This document shows positions 17,898 through 26,874 of a DNA stretch of 51,282 nucleotides, piece by piece. Numbering within the stretch: position 1 is the stretch's first letter; each line of letters starts with the position of its first letter. Source of the stretch: Alphaproteobacteria bacterium (GTDB lineage Bacteria > Pseudomonadota > Alphaproteobacteria > Rhizobiales > NORP267); the NCBI GenBank assembly GCA_028599125.1, contig JAQRMX010000056.1, forward strand, positions 1 to 51,282. Direction: 5' to 3'. The position numbers and the translations under genes were made by a program. The notes beneath the pieces were generated by a model, which searched no databases, was not told the origin of the DNA, and worked only from the letters and a program-made list of their open reading frames with translations.

Positions 17898-18848
17898 TCA
17901 GGAAAACAAAAGGGTCGAAAGCTGTCGTCGTCCATTGATGCTATGAGGGTTCATTGGTCCCCAGATTTCAAAAAATGTGATCAATTGTTGACGCGCCTGC
18001 CCGTCTTTCCAGTCTCGATTCTTTTTTAGGATATAAATCAGTTGCTCAATAGCTCCTGCCCGTTCATTTTCAGCTTCAAGGGCAATGGAGAGGGCAAAGC
18101 GTGCCTCAAAATCTTCAGGGGAGTTCCTGATTTGCTCTTGTAACAGGGAAAGAGAGCCAGCTTCTTTTCTTTGCCCGGCCAGTTTAAGGAGGGCAACCAC
18201 ACCGGAAAGGGGAGGTTTTTTCAGAGCTGCCTCAGGCGCCATGGAAAGTGTTTGGTTTGCTCGTTCCTCATCGCCTAGACCAAAATAACAGCGCGCAAGG
18301 CCCGCGATAGCAGCTCCATTATTCTTGTCTTCTCCGAGAACGAAAGCAAACCCCTGTGCGGCCTCTGTTATATCATGAGCTTCAAGCGCCGCCTGAGCGT
18401 CAGAAAGGGCCTTCTGTAAAAGATTTTTCCGTGGAGGCCCACACAAATTGTTAATGAATGCCGTGAGGCGGGCCTCTGTCTGAAGTCCTGCGAATCCGTC
18501 CACAGGACGACCGTCCTTGAAAGCAAATACCGCAGGAACGGAGGAGATCCCAAACTGGGCTGCAAGGAGGGGATGAGCCTCAATGTTAAGCTGGGTTACT
18601 TTTAGATCAGATGGACGGGCTTTGGCAAGTTTTTCAAGTAACAGTGTGATTTTTTTGCACTCCGCGTTACGGGGAGACCAAAAATGCACTAAAACGGCCT
18701 GCTTCAGTGAGGAGTTCTTGACCTCGGTTTCGAAATTTTGTGGAGTGATGTTCATCATTACCGTTTTTTTCTCTTCGATAATTTTGTGTGTCCCGAATTT
18801 CATGTCTTTTAGAATTCCATCCTGTTTCCGGTCTTTCCTCATCACCAA
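17898..18848 (-). CDS. CnoX-like thioredoxin/TPR chaperone
   Basis: A 316-residue protein with an N-terminal thioredoxin fold (about 45-140) and C-terminal TPR-like helices. The active-site region reads [20 protein letters not shown], so the first cysteine of the usual WCGPC is lost and only the second remains. This resembles the E. coli holdase CnoX (YbbN), as do [24 protein letters not shown] and the following loop. A role in protecting proteins, rather than general disulfide reduction, is likely by family. The TTG at 18848 has AAGGAG 7 nt upstream; internal ATGs are alternatives. It lies upstream of trm112 in the same direction. Confidence 0.85.
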   Translation of the reverse strand: MVMRKDRKQDGILKDMKFGTHKIIEEKKTVMMNITPQNFETEVKNSSLKQAVLVHFWSPRNAECKKITLLLEKLAKARPSDLKVTQLNIEAHPLLAAQFGISSVPAVFAFKDGRPVDGFAGLQTEARLTAFINNLCGPPRKNLLQKALSDAQAALEAHDITEAAQGFAFVLGEDKNNGAAIAGLARCYFGLGDEERANQTLSMAPEAALKKPPLSGVVALLKLAGQRKEAGSLSLLQEQIRNSPEDFEARFALSIALEAENERAGAIEQLIYILKKNRDWKDGQARQQLITFFEIWGPMNPHSINGRRQLSTLLFS

Positions 18849-19216
18849 TCATCCGCTCCTTTCTTCCCTATGGAGGGCTCTTACTCCTGTAGAGGGCACC
18901 TCCATGGTGAAATACACCCCATGTCCAAGAACCAACAGATATACTATTTCTTTTCCGCTTCTCTTTTTCCTGTGTCAAGGGAGATAGAAATAAGAAGGTC
19001 GCAAGAAACAGGTGTATCCTGTTAATCTTTGTCTCCGGATTTATTCTGAATAAGTCCTCCAGAAGACGTATTTTCTCTTGTTTCTGACGGTCATATCTTT
19101 TCCGGTTTTTGTTTTTGTTTGCATTAAAGCGAAAAATGGGCAATAAAGCTTGTGCTGTTTTTCACTTTTTTTGTCGGAATTTCAATATATTATTACCTTC
19201 CTGCCATATTGGGACT
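18849..19216. other. Spacer upstream of tRNA-Gly
   Basis: About 370 bp without a supported gene. It must hold the promoter for the leftward thioredoxin gene and the one for tRNA-Gly. An AT-rich stretch just before the tRNA (around 19165-19200) is the likely tRNA promoter, but no clear -35/-10 pair could be fixed. Confidence 0.4.
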
Positions 19217-19291
19217 GCGGGCGTAGCTCAGGGGTAGAGCACAACCTTGCCAAGGTTGGGGTCGTGGGTTCGAATCCCATCGCCCGCTCCA
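19217..19291 (+). tRNA. tRNA-Gly (anticodon GCC)
   Basis: Complete cloverleaf: acceptor stem GCGGGCG pairs with CGCCCGC, D arm GCTCAGGGGTAGAGC, anticodon stem-loop AACCTTGCCAAGGTT with GCC at 19249-19251, T arm GTGGGTTCGAATCCCAT, discriminator T and an encoded CCA end at 19289-19291. Confidence 0.98.
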
Positions 19292-20140
19292 GTGGTAGCT
19301 TCCGGGGGAAGCGTTCTAAGCAATTTCTGTTGTTTTGATTTTCTCATTTCGGAGAAAAAATCTGTTCTGTGCGGAAATCGAAGAGCCCGGGGATTCGGGC
19401 GTGGAAAAGTGATTCGAAAGCGTGGGGTGGACGGCTGTATCCTGAACTGTTTTTGCCTTCCTTTCTTCCTGTTTTCTTTTTTCCCCTGATGCCGGAGAGA
19501 GTATTTTAACAGGTCAGAGTATTTTAACAGGTCATGCAAGTGGGCTGTAGGCCGATCTTGCCTGTTCGTTTGGTCTATTTTGTATTTTCAGCACATCCAT
19601 GAATGAGTGTAGCCTGTATGTCAGGGTCCGCGGGGACTTTGCTTGTGCCACGAAATCTGATCAGAAAGAGAAAGAGAAAGAGAGAGGGAAGGCCGGTCTG
19701 AAGCTTTTGCCTGTTGCCGGAGGCATTCAGGCTTTTCGCAGGGCGTCATCTCATTAGGCTAAGAGAAGGGGGGATGACGCAAAACATCCCCGTGGGGCAT
19801 AGGATGTATCAGAAGGCCTTTCCATCTTCTTTTTTGCATTACGATTTATCCAGAAATAAAACTCAAGATTATGTTTACTAATGGACGTTTTTTTGTAATG
19901 ACGCACCAATTAATTTACTTATAGAAACAATTTTGTCAATTAAAAAGTTTTAAATAGAAAGTTTATTTTTCATTATTTTTCCTGGATACAGAAAAGAGAA
20001 GCGAGGTGCGGATTCAGTTATTAAAGAGGGGCAGAGAAGAGGGCGGTGAGGCAGCCGAAAAGAGAGGGGGTGCGGGTTGTGAACGCAGGTAGCAGATTAG
20101 GTGCGTGGTTATAGGCTTTAATTATGGAAATTCAATGGAA
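19292..20140. other. Gene-poor stretch between tRNA-Gly and the phage block
   Basis: About 850 bp with no supported gene. It includes an 18-bp tandem duplication at 19499-19534, a purine-rich AGAAAG run near 19665 and a possible hairpin near 19770-19800 (GGGGGATG and CATCCCC). It may contain the left boundary of the phage block, but no copy of the tRNA-Gly 3' end was found near the right boundary. Confidence 0.45.
19499..19534. repeat. Tandem 18-bp duplication
   Basis: Two perfect adjacent copies of GAGTATTTTAACAGGTCA at 19499-19516 and 19517-19534, non-coding. Function unknown. Confidence 0.9.
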
Positions 20141-20752
20141 TTAAATTCTTTCGACGAGAGAATTCGGCCAGGCCAGGCGTACTGGAGCAGCCCATTTCAG
20201 CTTCACATCAAACATATTGTCAATAAATGGATTGACGCTGATAAGGTGAAATGTTTCCGGTTGACTTCCGGGTTTTATATGTTTTACCCAAGCATTCCCA
20301 TTTTCATCTTCACAGACACAGATTGATCCCAAAGCTTCTGTTGGAACACCAAATGTCTCTCGGGAATAAAACAGCACATCTCCATTCTTATAGACAGGAA
20401 ACATGCTGTCTCCTTCCACTTCTACGGCTACAATACTGCTTCTGTGAGGTAAATCGGCAGGACATGCAACGTGGTAAAGCCCATTTCCCCTTTCGAAATC
20501 ATCAATGAGGGGCACTTTCGCACCTGCACCGACCTTCCCGGCGACTGAAATCGGTTTTGCGTCGTCAAACAGATCTCCGACCCGAACATCAAGAACTTTT
20601 GCGATGGAAAGCAAGGTATCCGTTGAGGGTGATTTTTTTATATTCATGCTTTCAATCGCAGCAATGTAAGGGCGTGAGATACCAGCTGCATCAGCAAGTT
20701 GATATTGCTTCATACCCTTTTGTTTCCTGATTTTACGAATACGGCTATTCAT
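20141..20752 (-). CDS. Phage repressor, XRE HTH plus S24 peptidase (CI-like)
   Basis: A 203-residue regulator. An N-terminal helix-turn-helix (about 5-60: KQKGMKQYQLADAAGISRPYIAAIE) precedes an S24/LexA-type self-cleavage domain. The cleavage region is VAGKVGAGAKV (A71-G72 or A76-G77). The catalytic serine is S116 in VEGDSMFP and the lysine is K157 in AWVKHIK. It should hold the lytic genes off and be inactivated on DNA damage through RecA. It is transcribed away from the rest of the block, and candidate operator sequence lies just upstream at 20812-20849. Confidence 0.93.
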   Translation of the reverse strand: MNSRIRKIRKQKGMKQYQLADAAGISRPYIAAIESMNIKKSPSTDTLLSIAKVLDVRVGDLFDDAKPISVAGKVGAGAKVPLIDDFERGNGLYHVACPADLPHRSSIVAVEVEGDSMFPVYKNGDVLFYSRETFGVPTEALGSICVCEDENGNAWVKHIKPGSQPETFHLISVNPFIDNMFDVKLKWAAPVRLAWPNSLVERI

Positions 20753-20811
20753 GATGAGAATCTACTACAGAGAAAATAAGAACCCTATAATCAGAAAGAA
20801 AATATAATTCC

Positions 20812-20849
20812 ATTAGTAACTTTCAGCTTGACAACATATAGTTACCAAT
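20812..20849. promoter_or_regulatory. Candidate operator/promoter for repressor control
   Basis: ATTAGTAAC at 20812-20820 and GTTACCAAT at 20841-20849 form an inverted pair (8 of 9 matching). They flank TTGACA at 20828-20833, a good -35 element for rightward transcription. The -10 region 17 bp on (GAAAAT) is poor. It lies 60-100 bp upstream of the repressor start, where its operators would be expected. Confidence 0.35.
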
Positions 20850-21733
20850 AGAAAATATCAATCCATCGGATAATAAAATTATGCCGGGGAAGGGTGAAAG
20901 AGAAAAGATAAAATTCCTGCAAAAGGTGAAACATTGGAAAGACAGCTGTTTTTGTGGCTCTCCTGGAGCATTACGCTGATTCTGTTTGATTATTATAGGC
21001 AAATCAGATGCAGATTTCAGGAAAGGGATAACAGAACTTTGTTCCCGGTAAAAAAACTAAAGGCAGGAGCAAAAAGGTAAACGAAGGGGAAAGGCCTGTT
21101 TGAAGGAATTCCTGGCCAGTCAGGCGGATGGAATGGTGGTGAAGGTTCGGCAACCGGCGGGGAAGGATCCTCCCCGTACCATCTCAGATCACGGAAGAAG
21201 GAGATTATAAAGCTTTCACTTGTCAGAATTGTAAGAAAAATCATGAGAACTTTACAATATCTTTATCTATTGTTTGGAAAAAACGACCTCCTGTTCCTCC
21301 TTCTTTTCTCTTTCGTCAGGCGGGAAAGAGGGCTGAAAAATGGAAACAGAAGGGAGTGGTTACACCTCGGATTTGCTTTGCTCTTCTTTTCCGGAAAATC
21401 CCAGAAGGGACGTACAAGGATATCAAATTGAGGATAATTTGTGAAAACTCGGCAGGAAAATGTTTGAAATCATCTGGAGACAATTATTTTATTTACGCGA
21501 TTTATGTCATCCGGTTGTCACTTGTCCTGCGGTCAGCTCTCTTCCTCCTTTCCCCTTTAGTAAGGAAAATACAAAACCTGTGTCTTTTCCTTTCCCGGTA
21601 GAGAGGAGGGAAGGGAACGGTCAAGACCGGCGTGGCCTGAGAGTGGGAGGTCATGAGATATGAAGATACGGCGCCGGTTCAAAAAGGAATGTTGCGGACG
21701 TTCTTTCTGCCCTGTGGCTGCCTTCCTTTTTTT

Positions 21734-21760
21734 TCTGCAACGATCTGAGATCGTTGCAGA
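21734..21760. repeat. Perfect 27-bp palindrome upstream of the primase gene
   Basis: Arms TCTGCAACGATCT (21734-21746) and AGATCGTTGCAGA (21748-21760) are exact reverse complements around a single G. It lies about 240 bp before the primase-polymerase start and is not followed by a T-run, so a replication-initiation or regulator-binding site is more likely than a terminator. Confidence 0.8.
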
Positions 21761-21998
21761 GGACGTGGAGATTGTTGGCGGTTCCTGAAAAAAACAGGAA
21801 GTTAGGAGAACGCAGATCAACATGCCCCTCTTTTTCTATAAATCTCTTCAGGAAGCCGGGGGGCAGCGTTTGCTGGGGGCTTTTCATGCTTTAAAACAGG
21901 TTCCGTTTTTTCTCATTGCCGTACATAAGGGACTGTCGTCACAAATGTCTTACGCAGAGAATCAGAGCGGTACGGTCTGAAAAAGAGGTAGTACGGCC

Positions 21999-24503
21999 AT
22001 GAGCTCTCCTTTTTGCACTATCGCGGCCCTCTTGTGGGAAAATGGTTTTACACCACTGCCCGTTATGCCCGGCTCAAAAATACCGGGGCGGTATCAGGGG
22101 GGAGTGTGGCGACCTATGAGGGGATGGACAAGATTTTGTGACGAGGTGCTGCCTTTATACCAGATAAGTCAGTGGGAAAAATGGCCGGAAGCCGGCATAA
22201 GCATTGTGCATGGAACGGTGATCGGACTTGATGTGGATACAGATAGAAAAGATGTTGCAAAGGCAATCTTTAATGCAATTGAGCCCTCTCCAGTTAAACG
22301 ACGGGGGGAAAAGGGGTATGTCGCCTATTACCGAATCGGCGAGGGGTTGGAAAACAACAAAGCCCGTCTGTGCTGGAAAAATGGAAACGAGATACTTTGT
22401 GAACTCTTGCTCAGGGGCACACATTCTGTCATTCCTCCGACGCTTCACCCGAAAACGGGGAAACCCTATTTCTGGTTAACACCCGAAACTTTAGGAGATA
22501 TCGGATGTGACGAGTTGCCTGAATTGAAAGGTGAATCGCTTCAGCGTCTCGATGAGGAGCTTGGAAAACTGGGAGTGAAGCGGAACCAGTCTCCGGAGCA
22601 AATGCTCGTCAGGATCAGGCCTGACAAGTCTTCCTCTCCCTGGCGGAAACTCAACAATCGTGCTCTGGAACCGGCAGCTCTTGATCAATGGTGGCCGGCG
22701 TTAAAGATGCCCAAAAGTGCCTCACGGAGATCCGGAGCATGGGAAGCTGTTCCCTTCTGGCGCCCCTCGACGTCCGGAAGACGGACTGAAGAACGCAATC
22801 CAAATCTCAAAGCGGCTCCTGAGGGTATCGTTGATTTTGGCGTAGGCAGAACGCATACGCCTCTTGATGTCGTTATGTGTGCTAGGGGGTGTTCTCCTGT
22901 CATGGCAAAAAATTGGCTTGAGCAGTATGTACGGATGGAAGTGACGAAATTGGAAGCTGAGTTTATGCCGAACCGCAGGGGAGAGGATAACTTTGTTTCG
23001 GAGTGTCCGGACAGGAGTGATGTACCTGATCCCGTTCAGGCTGTAAGTTCCTCTTTCCCTTCTGGAACGCCTCATTCTTGTGAACAGTCTCGTCCCTCTG
23101 AAAAATCTTATCACTATGAAAAGAGCGGGGATAGTGATGAAAAAGACGCTGAACATACATCATGGTGCATGGCTCCTGTTTTCAGGAGAGCAAAGCCCCG
23201 GCCAAAGAACAGGGAGATACGGGGTCTTTCCAGCGCGGATTTTGAAACTCTGCTTCCACGGGATGCAGGTCCCTTTCCAATCACTAATTACCGCCATGAC
23301 TGCCCGGGACTCTTGGGGCAGATTGCAAGCTATCTTGAGAAGGCGGGATCCACGGAAACAGAAGCTGGCGGCCTTGCCGTAGCGCTTCCGATGCTCGGTG
23401 CTGTCATGGGACGGCTTTATGCAACATCCACAGGTCTCCGCACAAATATTTATGCTGTTGCCCTGGGAGCGTCAGGGACAGGAAAAACCTCTCTGGTCAA
23501 TCCCGCCAAGGAAATCATGCGTCTTTCAGAATTGGGTTCTCTCATTGGGCAGGATAGAATTGCCTCAGGGGCAGGTCTGATTAAAATGCTCGTTACCGAA
23601 CCGAGACGCATTTGTTTTCTTGATGAATTCGGACATATGCTTCAGCAGATCGGAATGCCGGGAGCTGGTGTTCATGCCCGGCAGATCATTTCTGAATTTA
23701 CGCAATTATTCTCTGCGGCCCGGTCTCTCTATACAGGTACGGCTTATGCCACGCGCGCGCCGGTGGAGATAGATTGCCCGCATTTATGCCTCTTTGGCAT
23801 GGCAACACCGGAACAGTTTTGGCGGGCGTTCAGTTCATTAGCACTGGAAGATGGGTCTATTGCCCGTTACCTTGTTTTTCCCATTGGGTATACAGGGTCA
23901 AGGGATCCGGATTGCCGTTCCCGGCCCGGAATTGTAAGCGCATTAGAACATCTGGCGGCTATCATTGGCTCCCGCTCAAAGGGCCATCAGGGCAATACTG
24001 GATTGTGCATTGCTCCTCTTTCTGAAAAAGTTGAAACAGCGAGGCAATCTCTCATCAAAACTATGGATGCATGTGCAGAGTATGCGGAGAGAAACAGCAT
24101 CAAGGGGGGCATGGCAATCCTGAGGAGAGTGGCTGAGAATGCAATAAAGATTGCCCTTATTTCAGCTGTGGGGCGCAATCCGGCCAAGCCGTTTATTGAA
24201 AAAATAGATTTTGACATCGGACATGCCATCGCACGTTGGTCTGCCACTCATATGTTGATCAATATTGCAAGCCATATCGCAGATAATCAGTTTGAACGCG
24301 ATGTTAATGATGTGGAACGGTTTGTCTCTCAGGCTGAGAAAAAGGGACGAATCTGGCGCGAAATACAGCGCAAATTCCGCCGTATTAGGAAGCGTGATCT
24401 TCAGGATATCATTGAGGGGCTTGAAAAAGAGGGGAGTGTGAGAGTCCAGACAGATCCCAATCCACAAGGGGGGCATCCTGTGAAACGGATATTTTGCACC
24501 TGA
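21999..24503 (+). CDS. Primase-polymerase / DUF3987-type ATPase replication protein
   Basis: An 834-residue two-part replication protein. Residues about 1-190 form a bifunctional primase/polymerase (AEP) domain: VIGLDVDTD with metal-binding D78 and D80, and HSVIPPTLHPKTGKPYFW with H142. A hydrophilic linker follows (about 190-410). The C-terminal half is a P-loop ATPase of the DUF3987 kind: Walker A GASGTGKTS at 490-498 and Walker B RICFLDEFG at 537-545. It likely primes and helps unwind phage DNA. It is the only replication gene in the block. The ATG at 21999 is preceded by AAAAGAGG. Confidence 0.85.
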   Translation: MSSPFCTIAALLWENGFTPLPVMPGSKIPGRYQGGVWRPMRGWTRFCDEVLPLYQISQWEKWPEAGISIVHGTVIGLDVDTDRKDVAKAIFNAIEPSPVKRRGEKGYVAYYRIGEGLENNKARLCWKNGNEILCELLLRGTHSVIPPTLHPKTGKPYFWLTPETLGDIGCDELPELKGESLQRLDEELGKLGVKRNQSPEQMLVRIRPDKSSSPWRKLNNRALEPAALDQWWPALKMPKSASRRSGAWEAVPFWRPSTSGRRTEERNPNLKAAPEGIVDFGVGRTHTPLDVVMCARGCSPVMAKNWLEQYVRMEVTKLEAEFMPNRRGEDNFVSECPDRSDVPDPVQAVSSSFPSGTPHSCEQSRPSEKSYHYEKSGDSDEKDAEHTSWCMAPVFRRAKPRPKNREIRGLSSADFETLLPRDAGPFPITNYRHDCPGLLGQIASYLEKAGSTETEAGGLAVALPMLGAVMGRLYATSTGLRTNIYAVALGASGTGKTSLVNPAKEIMRLSELGSLIGQDRIASGAGLIKMLVTEPRRICFLDEFGHMLQQIGMPGAGVHARQIISEFTQLFSAARSLYTGTAYATRAPVEIDCPHLCLFGMATPEQFWRAFSSLALEDGSIARYLVFPIGYTGSRDPDCRSRPGIVSALEHLAAIIGSRSKGHQGNTGLCIAPLSEKVETARQSLIKTMDACAEYAERNSIKGGMAILRRVAENAIKIALISAVGRNPAKPFIEKIDFDIGHAIARWSATHMLINIASHIADNQFERDVNDVERFVSQAEKKGRIWREIQRKFRRIRKRDLQDIIEGLEKEGSVRVQTDPNPQGGHPVKRIFCT

Positions 24504-25278
24504 TGTGAGGCGTTTGTTAATGGCTGGATAAAGACGGCATGGGGTTTAACTACAGTCCTGACTGTCCTTGCAAATAAGTATTGAATAAATAAAAGGAATA
24601 ATAGTCATGTATAAAAGTTGCATGGACGATTAGGACGATTGATTTTTTAAATAAAAATTGCCTCTTAAAAAGAAACAGGATAGAGTAAGTATGCCGGACT
24701 TTCATCACCTCAAAATAAGGGGGTGATTTATTATGTTTTGTTTTATCTATTACTGTGGATATGACGATTTTATATTTTTTTACAAGGCTGCTTTTTCCCG
24801 GGCGATAATTTGTCATCGCAGTTTTCTTATTATTTTATGCCGTAGATTTTTTTCTCTTCCAGACTCTTCTTTTTCCATTTCATTCCAGTATGTCCTGTTT
24901 CTTTTGCGGCAGCCCCCTTGCATTCCTTAAATATCATTCCTAACCGCTTCGAAACGCTGATGCCCCAGCTGTCTGTTCCTGACACGGGATATCGCTGATT
25001 CTTTACGGACGGGTGTTTTTTCCTTTTTGGCCTGAAGTGTGGCCGTTGAGGGAAGCACCATAATACAGGGGTGAATCACACATGTTTTTTCCTTTCTTAG
25101 TGATGTTTCCTTCACGGGAAGAGCGTTCTTTTCACTTACATTTTATCAGTTTTCAGCCTGAAAAGCTGTTTCCGGGGAGGGAATTTTTCTCTTCTGTTTC
25201 TCCGTCGTTTCTCTTTTCATGGTCTGAAAAACAACCTGTTTATCCCTACTGCAAGATCATCAAAAAAAGGAATCAGAC
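24504..25278. other. Spacer between the replication gene and the NusG-like gene
   Basis: About 775 bp, AT-rich, without a supported gene. A 65-codon frame at 24733-24930 has a GGGGG upstream but is almost entirely hydrophobic or cysteine/phenylalanine-rich without family features. A minus-strand frame at 24927-25115 has no ribosome binding site. The late promoter and any recognition site for the NusG-like protein may lie here. Confidence 0.4.
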
Positions 25279-25983
25279 ATGAGTGCTCGACGTGAATCTC
25301 TGGGGCAGGGTGCACAAAAAATTAATAAAACAGCCAGAACCCAGATGAAAAACCCCAATATTTTCTGGTATGCACTCCTTGTTAGGTCAGGTAAGGAATT
25401 TCTTGCTCAACGAATTTCGCAACAGGGAGGTGCTTATGTTTATCTTCCGCTTTGCTGGAAATGGCGCCGGCTCAATCGCTATAAACGTGAGAAGAGCAAA
25501 TTGGCCTACCCTGCTCTTCCGGGTTGTCTCTTTATCGGCTTTGAATCAGGGAAAGAGGAATGGCTCTGTTTGGTCAGGTCTGTTACAAGCCTGCGGGGAT
25601 TGCTGGGGTGTTTTGGTATGCCTCTTGCCCTAAGAGGGGAGCGTCTTTCCTTTTTTATTGAGAGTAATTTTATGCGCTTTGATGTGCCACAGGAAGAGCG
25701 ATATATGCGCACACATCATGAATTTCAGGCCGGTGATCAGGTGCAGATTACCAGTGGTCCTCTTGTGGGCTATATTGTTGATGTTCAGAAGATCAGTGGG
25801 AAATATGCTTTTATATTCAATGAGATTTGTCATGAGACGAAAATATCACTTGACAAATTAGAGAAGATAGACTATAATATAAAACATAATGATGTAACAA
25901 GGATCTGCGCGTGTCCTACAGACCCTGATGGGTTTGAGGGGGTTAAGAGCCGCTCCTGTGAGGGACGGGTATCTTCAAAGTGA
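25279..25983 (+). CDS. Phage NusG/RfaH-like antiterminator candidate
   Basis: A 234-residue protein with the NusG layout: an NGN domain at about 28-140 (FWYALLVRSGKEFLAQRISQ, AYPALPGCLFIGFE) and a KOW domain at about 150-190 (FQAGDQVQITSGPLVGYIVD). NusG paralogues bind RNA polymerase and can suppress termination on selected transcripts. Placed just before terminase and transcribed with the late genes, it could act as a processive antiterminator of the phage late operon. That role is inferred from position. A basic N-terminal extension of 28 residues precedes the NGN domain. The ATG has AAAGGA 7-8 nt upstream. Confidence 0.82.
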   Translation: MSARRESLGQGAQKINKTARTQMKNPNIFWYALLVRSGKEFLAQRISQQGGAYVYLPLCWKWRRLNRYKREKSKLAYPALPGCLFIGFESGKEEWLCLVRSVTSLRGLLGCFGMPLALRGERLSFFIESNFMRFDVPQEERYMRTHHEFQAGDQVQITSGPLVGYIVDVQKISGKYAFIFNEICHETKISLDKLEKIDYNIKHNDVTRICACPTDPDGFEGVKSRSCEGRVSSK

Positions 25984-26156
25984 AGCTTCAGAAGTGGAGC
26001 TCCTTTCGTGAGCGCAATTGTTACACCCCAGGTGCCCCTGAAGTATGGCGCTATTGGTTGAGAACGGTTGTAAGACTCGGTCTTGCAGGCTGGTGCGGAG
26101 CTTACGAAAATGGCCGTAGGGCTTTTCGGAGACTCGGGATTTATTCTCTACTTTGA
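25980..26156 (+). CDS. Small ORF coupled to the NusG-like gene
   Basis: A 58-codon frame starting with GTG that overlaps the NusG-like stop (GTGA). The protein is basic and tryptophan-rich (KLQKWSSFRERNCYTPG, PEVWRYWLRTVVRL, ENGRRAFRRLGIYSLL). No own ribosome binding site is seen, so translation would depend on coupling. Similar GTGA/ATGA overlaps elsewhere in the block support it. Function not recognised; possibly an RNA- or DNA-binding partner. Confidence 0.5.
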   Translation: MKLQKWSSFRERNCYTPGAPEVWRYWLRTVVRLGLAGWCGAYENGRRAFRRLGIYSLL

Positions 26157-26412
26157 TAATTAAAAAGCAATAAACCGCTGGAGGGAGCAGGGCTTGTCTT
26201 GTTTCTCTTTTGGACAGGAAAATTGCAGGAATTTCTCGAGGCTTTATCTTAAGGCATGTGTTTCCGTAATATAAGGTACGGGGGGCTCATGAGAAAAACC
26301 TCTTGAAAAATTCCGGATAACCTTCAGAGACGCTCTTTCCCTGAAGGCATATATCAATAAATCCACTCAGAGCCTGAACGTGCCACGCCCTAGAACAAAA
26401 AGGGGAACTCTG

Positions 26413-26874
26413 ATGGTCAAATCCCTGGTTATGGCAAAACAAATACGTAAGTCTTTCTTAGAAGCTCTTGCCGGAACAGGAAATGTTTCAGAAGCTGTTC
26501 GTGTTGCAAAAATTTCGCGTAGTACTGTCTATAAATACCGTAAAATTGAGGTTGATTTTGCTCGGGAATGGGATGAAGCAGAGCAAGAAGCTGCAGACAG
26601 GCTGGAGCGTGAAGCCTGGAGGCGGGCTGTGGAGGGCTTTGACAAGCCTGTCATTTATAGAGGAAAAGTCACAGATATATACAAGGATTATTCGGATAGG
26701 ATGCTCGAATTGCTTCTGAAAGCGAAACGTCCCGGAAAATTCAAAAAGCCTATTGACAGTGAAGAAACAGGAAAAGAACGGGGGCCGCAGACCGGACTTG
26801 AAAAAACAGCCGCCTCTGAGCGCCTGATTGCCATATTGGATAAGATGTCTTTAAGGCCTGATGACGGATCGTAA
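26413..26874 (+). CDS. Terminase small subunit
   Basis: A 153-residue DNA-recognition subunit of the packaging motor. It has an N-terminal helix-turn-helix (FLEALAGTGNVSEAVRVAKISRSTVYKYR), then a helical middle with EREAWRRAVEGFDKPVIYRGK and YSDRMLELLLKAKRPGKF, typical for phage small terminases. The ATG at 26413 has AGGGGA about 7 nt upstream; the longer GTG-started frame from 26380 lacks one. Its 3' end overlaps the large-subunit start by 14 bp. Confidence 0.85.
   Translation: MVKSLVMAKQIRKSFLEALAGTGNVSEAVRVAKISRSTVYKYRKIEVDFAREWDEAEQEAADRLEREAWRRAVEGFDKPVIYRGKVTDIYKDYSDRMLELLLKAKRPGKFKKPIDSEETGKERGPQTGLEKTAASERLIAILDKMSLRPDDGS

Larger units (their letters stand above)
20753..21998. other. 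Long non-coding control region between repressor and replication gene
   Basis: About 1.25 kb without a supported gene where a phage would normally carry cro and early genes. It holds the operator-like inverted repeat at 20812-20849 and a perfect 27-bp palindrome at 21734-21760. Short frames here have no ribosome binding site and skewed composition. It may be a decayed early region or an origin and control region. Confidence 0.5.

Noticed and set aside
19217-19291. tRNA-Gly as the attachment site of the phage block
   Set aside because: I could not find a second copy of its 3' end around the right edge at 45.9-46.5 kb, and no integrase is present.
19228-19539. Minus-strand frame containing GDGIRTHDPNLGKVV, antisense of tRNA-Gly
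   Set aside because: This peptide is the well-known false translation of tRNA-Gly antisense; the tRNA cloverleaf explains the sequence.
24733-24930. Small frame with a GGGGG upstream in the phage spacer
   Set aside because: The product is dominated by F, I, C and S from AT-rich sequence and shows no family features.
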